This document shows positions 58,355 to 64,000 of a stretch of DNA of 64,000 nucleotides, one piece after another. The position numbers and the translations under genes were made by a program. The stretch's first letter is position 1. Every line of letters starts with the position of its first letter. The stretch covers positions 124,001-188,000 of the forward strand of contig JAXLXE010000001.1 in assembly GCA_046328115.1 (NCBI GenBank), given 5' to 3'. A model generated the notes under the pieces. It worked only from the letters and a program-made list of their open reading frames with translations. It made no database searches and had not been told where the DNA came from. The stretch is from JAXLXE01 sp046328115. Lineage in GTDB: Bacteria; Chloroflexota; UBA6077; JACCZL01.

Positions 58355-60523
58355 CTAGCCGGACTGGGACGTGAGCTCCCCGACGAGCCTTCTCACGTCT
58401 TCCAGACGGTACGGCTTGGCGAGCAGGGCATCCACGGCGTGCTCGCGGACCTCGGCCTCGTCCGCGCCGGCTCCCCAGCCGGAGGCCAGGATGAAACGGA
58501 CCTGGGGCCACCGCTGGCGCACGGCATCGGCCAACTGTCGGCCGTTCATACCGGGGCCAAGGCTGAGATCCGAGATGACGAGATCGTACGGCTGGGACTC
58601 CAACAGCTCGAGCGCGGCTTCGCCGGAGGCGATGGTGTCTACGTGGTGGCCAGATCGGCCAAGGCCGAGACGGAGCATCTGGGCCAGCGGCGGCTCATCC
58701 TCCACGGCGAGGATGCGTACGGGGCCGGCCGGGGCCGGGGCGGCGGGCGGGATGGAAACGATTGGTGGCGGATCCGCCGCGGGGAGCTGGATGGTGAAGG
58801 TGGTGCCCGAGCCTTCCTGGGACGCTACGGAGATCTGGCCGCGGTGGCGCTCTACCGTGCCAAACACCATGGACAGGCCCAGGCCCGTGCCGGACTCGCC
58901 CTTGGTGGAATAGAAGGGCTCGAAGACACGGGCCTTGACGTGCTCTGGCATGCCCACACCGGTATCCGCCACCTCGATGACGATCTGGCCATTGTGGCGA
59001 CGGGCGGTGAGGCGGATTGCGCCGCCGTCTGGCAGCGCGTCCTGGGCGTTGAGGATGAGGTTGATGAGTGCCTCGCGCAGCGCCATGGCCCAGCCGCGGA
59101 CGTAGAGTCCGGTCTCAGCGCTGGCCTGGACTTGGATAGGCCGGCCGTCGGCCTGGGCTCGGTCACGCCACTGCGGCGCGGTGAAGCGGACTGCCTCCTC
59201 GACGACGGCCCCGGCGTCGAACGAATCTGGGGATTCGAGATCGCGCTGGCGGGCGAAGGCGAGGAGGCGCTTGACGGTGTCTCCGCCGTGGCTGGCTGCC
59301 TGGGCGGCTGTGGCGAGGTGGGCGCGCGTTTCCTCTCGGCCGGGCTGGGCGCGCAGGTCATCCTGGGCCAGCTCGATGTAGCCGGTGATGACGCCGAGTA
59401 CCTGGTTGAGATCATGCGCGACGCCGCCGGCCATCTGGCCGAGCGCGCGGAGCTTCTCGCCCTGCTGGAAGAGGTCGCGCTGGCGCTCCGCTTCCTGGCG
59501 CTGGGTGATGTCATTGATCACGGCGATCCGTCCGCTCGTCGCGCCGCGCTCGTCGTGGAGCGGCCATGAGCTGACTGAGACGGGCAGCACGGTGCCATCG
59601 GAGCGGAGCGCCCGCGACTCGGTGGTGAGCGGTGAGTCCGGCGCCCCCGTGTCCCACCACTGGTCACCGTCTGACGGGGTCTCGAACAGCGGGGGTTGAA
59701 GCTGGCAGAGGGGTTGATCGAGGATGGCCACGGCGGGCCGCCCGAACATGTCCTCGGCGGCACGGTTCCAATAGGTGACGCGACCGTGGGCATCCGTGGC
59801 GATGACGGTCTGGTCCACCGCGGCCAGGAGGCTGGCCTGGAAGTTGAGCGATTCCTGCTGGCGCCTGAGCTCCAGAGCCTGCTGCTCGCTCTCTGCGCGG
59901 GCCCGCTCCGCTTGATCGGCGCGCCGTTCTGCCTCCGTGCGCGCGGCGTCGATGGTCAGACGCCCGGCGACCAGGCAGAATATGGCGAACCCGAGCGTGA
60001 GGGCGTGCCCCACACCGAGCACACTGGCATCTCCCCCCGCCCGGACCAGCACAAGGCCGAACACGATGAGGGCGGCGGCGACGACCCAGCGTGGACCGGC
60101 GAGCGCCATTGCCAGGGCGCTTGGAAGCAGCACGCTCTGGGGAAGGAACGCGTAGTCGCGCTGCGGAAGCGGCACGAGCGCGCCTACAGTGACGGCGGTG
60201 GTGACAACCGCGATGTGCCGCGCGGGGTCCCACCCGCGCCAATAGAGGACGAGCAGGAGCGCCAGTACTGGCGACATCGCGATGAAGCCAGGTGGGCTGG
60301 GCAGGGCGCCGCTGGCGCTGGCCAGCAGGAAGTACGCGGCTCCGGCGATCGCGATGGCGCTGGCAACGGACAGCACCGCGAGGACCACGTGGCGCTGGCT
60401 GAACCAGGCGTGTCGCGCGGATGTCGCGGATTCAGCGCTCACCGCGCGGCGTCTGTCGTTGGATCTCTCACCGCGCGGCTTGCGCCCGATGCCGCACGAC
60501 TCCGGAGCGCGGGGCACGTTCAC
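58355..60523 (-). CDS. Hybrid sensor histidine kinase (membrane, PAS, HisKA, HATPase, receiver)
   Basis: This 722-residue protein has about five membrane helices between residues 45 and 190, a coiled coil (192-225) and a PAS domain (about 228-340, VIATDAHGRVTYWNRAAEDM). The H-box GGVAHDLNQVLGVITGYIEL has phospho-accepting His370. The ATP-binding N and G boxes read LINLILNAQDALPDGG and TGVGMPEHV, then GTGLGLSMV. The C-terminal receiver has Asp652 (LVISDLSLGPGMNG). NtrB-like H-box spacing suggests a low-specificity hybrid kinase. No cognate output regulator is adjacent. The GTG start at 60523 is uncertain. Confidence 0.92.
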   Translation of the reverse strand: MNVPRAPESCGIGRKPRGERSNDRRRAVSAESATSARHAWFSQRHVVLAVLSVASAIAIAGAAYFLLASASGALPSPPGFIAMSPVLALLLVLYWRGWDPARHIAVVTTAVTVGALVPLPQRDYAFLPQSVLLPSALAMALAGPRWVVAAALIVFGLVLVRAGGDASVLGVGHALTLGFAIFCLVAGRLTIDAARTEAERRADQAERARAESEQQALELRRQQESLNFQASLLAAVDQTVIATDAHGRVTYWNRAAEDMFGRPAVAILDQPLCQLQPPLFETPSDGDQWWDTGAPDSPLTTESRALRSDGTVLPVSVSSWPLHDERGATSGRIAVINDITQRQEAERQRDLFQQGEKLRALGQMAGGVAHDLNQVLGVITGYIELAQDDLRAQPGREETRAHLATAAQAASHGGDTVKRLLAFARQRDLESPDSFDAGAVVEEAVRFTAPQWRDRAQADGRPIQVQASAETGLYVRGWAMALREALINLILNAQDALPDGGAIRLTARRHNGQIVIEVADTGVGMPEHVKARVFEPFYSTKGESGTGLGLSMVFGTVERHRGQISVASQEGSGTTFTIQLPAADPPPIVSIPPAAPAPAGPVRILAVEDEPPLAQMLRLGLGRSGHHVDTIASGEAALELLESQPYDLVISDLSLGPGMNGRQLADAVRQRWPQVRFILASGWGAGADEAEVREHAVDALLAKPYRLEDVRRLVGELTSQSG

Positions 60524-60658
60524 GACGCATGCGTAATTTTAGGTGCATTCCCGTGGCGCGGTGGGGGAGCGTGGGTGAATCATTGGGCGGCGTTGGATTG
60601 GCCTGGTGCGCGGGACCGGCCCTGAGACGGTGCGTGGATTGCGGGCTTGTGAGCGCAG

Positions 60659-61183
60659 GTGATGGTGAGCAGCAGACGATCGGCCGATTGTGAGGGGGCG
60701 ATGGGGCCGGGCCCGGGGAGTGGCGCCGCGTCCGAGCTGGGGCGCGCGGTTGTGCCCATAGCGGTCCACGTGTTTGTGATGCGAAGTGATGAGGTGCTCC
60801 TGCTGCGGCGCGCGGGGACAGGGTATCAGGATGGCCGGCTCAGTGTGGTGGCGGGCCACGTGGAGGCTGGAGAGAGCGCGACCCGGGCGGCGGTGCGGGA
60901 GGCGGCGGAGGAGGTGGGCATACAGATCTCAGCGGCGGATCTCGCGCCGGTTGGGGTGATGCACCGGTTTGAGACGGATGAGCGCGTGGATTTCTTTTTC
61001 GTCGTGCGGCGCTGGGAGGGGACGGTGACCAATCGCGAGCCGCACAAGTGCTCTGAGCTTCGCTGGTCGCCGGTGGACGGCCTGCCGGAGGATATGGTGC
61101 CTTACGTGCGGCGGGCCATCGAGATGCTGGGGGAAGGCGTCTGGTTTGGCGAGTTTGGCTGGGAGGCTGGCTCGGCCAACTGA
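60659..61183 (+). CDS. Nudix hydrolase
   Basis: The Nudix box GHVEAGESATRAAVREAAEE-VGI fits Gx5Ex7REUxEExGU completely, so metal-dependent pyrophosphate hydrolysis is expected. The domain runs from VPIAVHVFVMRSDEVLLLRR to MVPYVRRAIEML. Likely substrates are nucleoside diphosphate derivatives; none can be named. Starts at 60659, 60662 or 60701 are all possible because ribosome sites are poor. Confidence 0.88.
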   Translation: MMVSSRRSADCEGAMGPGPGSGAASELGRAVVPIAVHVFVMRSDEVLLLRRAGTGYQDGRLSVVAGHVEAGESATRAAVREAAEEVGIQISAADLAPVGVMHRFETDERVDFFFVVRRWEGTVTNREPHKCSELRWSPVDGLPEDMVPYVRRAIEMLGEGVWFGEFGWEAGSAN

Positions 61184-61312
61184 GCGGAACGCCAGCGCGA
61201 GTCCGACGTGGACAGGAATCTGCGACTGGCCTATGCTGTGCCCGTACGGTGGTGCGCATTCGCTGGGCGCGGCGCCGCGGTTTAGCGCTCCCTGGAAATG
61301 GAGACCGCCGTT

Positions 61313-62680
61313 ATGGCCCAGCGTCCTCGCGTTGTTCACTATCTGAACCAGTTCTTTGGCGGAGTCGGCGGGGAGGACCAGGCGAATCTGCCGGTTCAGC
61401 TCCGCGAGGGCGCCGTTGGGACGGGGCGTGCGCTGCAGGCGGCGTTGGGCGACGGGGCGGAGATCGTCGCAACGCTGGTGGTTGGTGACAATTACGTCAG
61501 CGAGCGCCGCGATGAGGCGCTGGCCGCGATTCGCCGGCATCTCGAGACGCTGCGGCCGGACGCGCTGGTGGCGGGCCCGGCCTTTGACGCCGGGCGGTAC
61601 GGCAACGCCTGTGGGGCGGTTTGCGCGCTGGCAAGCGCGGAGTTAGGGGTTCCCAGCGTCACGGCGATGCACCCGGAGAACCTGGCGGTGGCGCTCTATC
61701 GGCGGAACGCCTACATCGTGCCTACCGGGAAGAGCGCGGCGGACATGCCCAAGGTGCTGCCGGCGTTGGCGCGGCTGGTCTCGAAACTGGTGTCCGGTGC
61801 TGAGCTGGGACCGGCGACTGACGAGGGTTACCTGCCCCGCGGCATCCGCCGTTACCTCGAACGGGAGAAGCCCGCGTACGAGCGGGCCGCGGATATGTTG
61901 CTGGCGCGGGTGCTCGGGCAGCCGTGGGTCTCGGAGGTTGGCGTTCAATCGTATGAGGTGGTGCCGCCGGCGCCGCCGGTGAAGGATCTCGCCCAGACGC
62001 GGCTGGCTCTGGTGACCAGCGGGGGGCTGGTGCCCAGGGGCAATCCCGATCACCTGCCCTCCGGAAACGTCCGCGACTTCTTCCGCTATTCGATTCTGGG
62101 GGTGGACAACCTGAGCACGGACCATTGGGAGTCCGTCCATGGTGGTTTCTCCACGGTTGTGCTGAACACGCGGAACCCGGCTTACGTGCTGCCGCTGCCG
62201 GTGATTCGGGCGAAGCAGCGGCGGGGCGAGATCGGCGACGTGTACCCCTACTACTTCGCGACCGTTGGCAATGGGACGGCCGTGACGAACGCCAAGCGAT
62301 TTGGCCAGGAGATCGCGCGGGAGCTGAAGGAGGCGGCCGTGCAGGCGGCGCTGCTGGTGGCGACCTGAGGGAGCTGCAATCGTTGCGGCGCAACGATCGC
62401 GAAGGAGCTGGACCGGGTGGGTATCCCGGTGGCGCAGATCTCGGCGATGCCGGTGCTAGCCATGAGCGCGGGCGCGAATCGGGTGATCCGCGGGGTGCGG
62501 ATCGAGCACGTCTGCGGGGATCCGGCGCTGTCCGCCGAGGAGGACGAGCGTCTGATGACGCGCATCGTTGACGCGGCGCTGGAGGCGCTGCGGACGCCGG
62601 TGAGCGCTCCGACCTTGTTTGACCCACTGACGGCCGAACCGGAGGCGGCGGGAGCGGAGGACGGCCGTGTTTCGCCTTGA
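61313..62680 (+). CDS. grdB: Glycine/sarcosine/betaine reductase B-like selenoprotein (GrdB family), TGA read as selenocysteine
   Basis: From ATG 61313 the frame runs to 62680 with a single TGA at 62366-62368. The N-terminus RVVHYLNQFFGGVGGEDQAN and the segment GPAFDAGRYGNACGAVCALA are GrdB hallmarks. Around the TGA the text is LLVAT-TGA-GSCNRCGATIAKEL. In known GrdB proteins this position is selenocysteine in UGxCxRCGAT, so the TGA falls exactly on the catalytic residue (codon 352), with C355 and C358 completing UxxCxxC. A hairpin follows at SECIS distance. The family cleaves C-N bonds of glycine, sarcosine or betaine in a complex with GrdE-derived and GrdA subunits. Automatic calling would split it at 62368. 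It overlaps the next gene by 14 bp. Confidence 0.85.
62366..62397 (+). promoter_or_regulatory. UGA codon and candidate bacterial SECIS hairpin
   Basis: Starting 10 nt after the TGA, ATCGTTGC (62379-62386) pairs perfectly with GCAACGAT (62390-62397) around a GGC loop. The loop starts 18 nt after the TGA, within the usual bacterial SECIS distance, and begins with G. The loop is shorter than in typical elements, so the top pairs may open. Confidence 0.6.
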
Positions 62681-63953
62681 GCTGGCCAGCTTCCCGGTGC
62701 GCGAGATGCGATTTGGCGAGACGATGTGCTGGGATTCAGGTGCGTTGACCGTTGATCGGGCGGAGCTGCTGGGACTGATTTGCCAGGACCCGCGGGTAGC
62801 CTGGGCCAGTGTGGAGATCGCGCGGCCGGGCGAATCAGCCCGGATCGTCAATGTGTATGACGTGTGGCAGCCGCTGATCAAGGTGGAGGGGCCGGGGCGG
62901 GTGTACCCGGCGGTCTCGGGCCGCGATACGGCGATGGTGGGCCAGGGGCGTACGCACCGTCTGGATGGGGTGGGGCTGCTGGAGTGCAGCGGCTCGGCCG
63001 GCTCTTTCGGCAGGGCCGATTCGCCCGCACGCCGGCCCAACAACATCCCGCGGGGCAATCACATAGACATGAGCGGGCCGGGCTCGGCGATCCCGTACGG
63101 CGGGCTGTTCAATCTGTGCCTCACGCTGGAGCGCGATCCGGACGTGAGCGACGAAGACTGGGAGGAGACGCGGCGGGCGGCGTGCCTGCGGGTGTCCGAC
63201 CGCCTGGCGGAGACGACGGTGGGACGCGAGGCGCCTTCTGTGGAGGTGTTCGACACGACCGGCGGTGACCCGTCGCTGCCTGGGTTTGTCCACGTGCCGA
63301 TGCTGTGGTCCCGGGAGTCGTTCCTGGGGCCGCGCTCCGTGATCGGCACGGGGGTCTATGGCCTGACGCGCCAGTCCATGCCGTGGTTTCTGCATCCCAC
63401 GGAGGTGCTGGACGGCGCGATCACGCGCGGCCCCACCTGGTATCAGGTCAACAACCCGAACGTGCTGCACCTGCTGCGCGGTCACGGAAAGCGGTGGCGG
63501 TTCATGGGCGTCATCGTGGGTCGGACGAACTGGACTTCCATGCCCGAGAAGGAGGTGTTTGCCAACGGCGTCGGCGCGCTGGTCCAGGCCTTGGGCGCGG
63601 ATGGAGCGATCGTGACCGTAGATCTGCGCGGGGCGCGCTTCGTTGAAACGGTGCTGGCCGCCCAGGCGCTGGAGCAGCGAGGGGTTAAGACCGTGCTGAT
63701 GACGCTGGAGGAGACGAGCGAGGATGGCCTGGCGCCGCCGCTGCTCCTCTCGGCGCCGGAGCTGGTCTCGGTGGTGAGCTGCGGCGACGGCGCGGTGCCG
63801 GGGCCGTTCCCGGCGGTTCAGCGGGTGCTGGGCGCGCGCGAGCCAACGGATGCGCAGGCGGCTGAGCTGCCCGGGGTCCAGGGGGGCTACGGCGAGGCGC
63901 GCTACTGGAACGATTACTACGGCCTTGGGCGCTACAGCGGGATCGATTTCTGA
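62667..63953 (+). CDS. Glycine/sarcosine/betaine reductase component B subunit-like (GrdE family)
   Basis: This 428-residue protein, the same length as GrdE, starts FRLELASFPVREMRFGE. It carries the conserved WFLHPTEVLDGAITR, HGKRWRFMGVIVGRTNW, LGADGAIVTVD and GVKTVLMTLEETSEDG segments. Known GrdE is a proprotein cut ahead of a mid-protein Cys to create a pyruvoyl group. Here the corresponding region (about residues 241-260, FLHPTEVLDGAITRGPTWYQ) has no Cys or Ser, so pyruvoyl formation is doubtful. The gene overlaps grdB by 14 bp, so the pair is made together. Confidence 0.85.
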   Translation: MFRLELASFPVREMRFGETMCWDSGALTVDRAELLGLICQDPRVAWASVEIARPGESARIVNVYDVWQPLIKVEGPGRVYPAVSGRDTAMVGQGRTHRLDGVGLLECSGSAGSFGRADSPARRPNNIPRGNHIDMSGPGSAIPYGGLFNLCLTLERDPDVSDEDWEETRRAACLRVSDRLAETTVGREAPSVEVFDTTGGDPSLPGFVHVPMLWSRESFLGPRSVIGTGVYGLTRQSMPWFLHPTEVLDGAITRGPTWYQVNNPNVLHLLRGHGKRWRFMGVIVGRTNWTSMPEKEVFANGVGALVQALGADGAIVTVDLRGARFVETVLAAQALEQRGVKTVLMTLEETSEDGLAPPLLLSAPELVSVVSCGDGAVPGPFPAVQRVLGAREPTDAQAAELPGVQGGYGEARYWNDYYGLGRYSGIDF

Positions 63954-63982
63954 CGCCCAATCGGCGGTGCCTGGAGGCCGCG

Positions 63983-64000
63983 ATGTATCGACTAGAGATG
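63983..64000 (+). CDS. Start of a second GrdE-like gene, cut by window edge
   Basis: ATG at 63983 follows CTGGAGGCCG and reads MYRLEM, closely matching the MFRLEL start of the GrdE-like protein just upstream. Only six codons are visible, so this is a tentative call based on start signal, spacing (29 bp) and the first residues. Confidence 0.45.

Noticed and set aside
58088..59569. Plus-strand open frame of 493 codons opposite the histidine kinase
   Set aside because: It is antisense to the kinase's HATPase and receiver domains, whose motifs are complete. The frame has no recognisable domain and is expected from high-GC codon bias.

Overview
The window is about 64 kb of high-GC bacterial DNA with dense, mostly leaderless gene packing. 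The gene content is heterotrophic and environmental: two oligopeptide-type ABC transporter sets with Tat/lipobox binding proteins, HpcH/HpaI-type aldolases, amidohydrolases, a GMC oxidoreductase, a family III CoA transferase, an ECF sigma factor with a TPR tail, and glycine-reductase-like genes. This mix, together with frequent GTG/TTG starts and short palindromic repeats, is what I associate with uncultured Chloroflexota. That placement is inference from gene content. No rRNA, tRNA or CRISPR array was seen.

Layout. 1-3.9 kb: GMC oxidoreductase, a small membrane protein, an MFS transporter and an HD-domain protein, all on the minus strand. 4.2-6.0 kb: a Fic AMP-transferase behind an AT-rich leader and a small exported protein. 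6.2-16.5 kb: a catabolic/uptake block with amidohydrolases, a class V aminotransferase, a binding protein plus two permeases, two HpcH/HpaI-type enzymes, a deaminase and a methyltransferase. 16.7-20.4 kb: a second binding protein plus two permeases. Neither transporter has an ATPase gene here. 20.4-28.9 kb: methyltransferase, MsrPQ repair system, ECF sigma factor, a MoaD-like/BNR-repeat pair, DoxX/ArsR, GyrI-like, DUF2199-like and a frameshifted nucleotidyltransferase. 29-35.5 kb: a small coiled-coil protein behind a CRP-like palindrome and a decamer repeat, a TIM-barrel isomerase, a methyltransferase, an ankyrin protein, a likely RiPP precursor with a B12-type radical SAM methyltransferase, and an APH-like kinase.

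35.9-50.5 kb is the accessory region. It holds a secreted beta-helix protein, a stop-interrupted G-V-Y/W-G repeat protein, and then four tandem, 5'-truncated Rhs copies (A-D). Their core DNA is nearly identical, but the C-terminal tips differ and most are followed by a small candidate immunity gene. Copy B ends in what I recognise as a toxin-44-type domain. An IS66-type transposase fragment is joined directly to copy D, and short palindromes lie inside copies A and D. This looks like an orphan Rhs-CT/immunity cassette array without its full-length parent.

50.9-61.2 kb: a secreted InlB-like repeat protein, a SelA/DgaE-like PLP enzyme, a degenerate receiver-GGDEF protein, a CoA transferase, GNAT, a hybrid histidine kinase and a Nudix hydrolase. 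61.3-64 kb: a GrdB-like gene whose only interruption is an in-frame TGA exactly at the family's selenocysteine position, followed by a hairpin. It overlaps a GrdE-like gene, and a second similar gene begins at the window edge. The strongest candidates for something undescribed are this Grd-like selenoprotein locus, the Rhs-CT cassette array with in-frame palindromes, and the RiPP pair at 32.1-34.4 kb.
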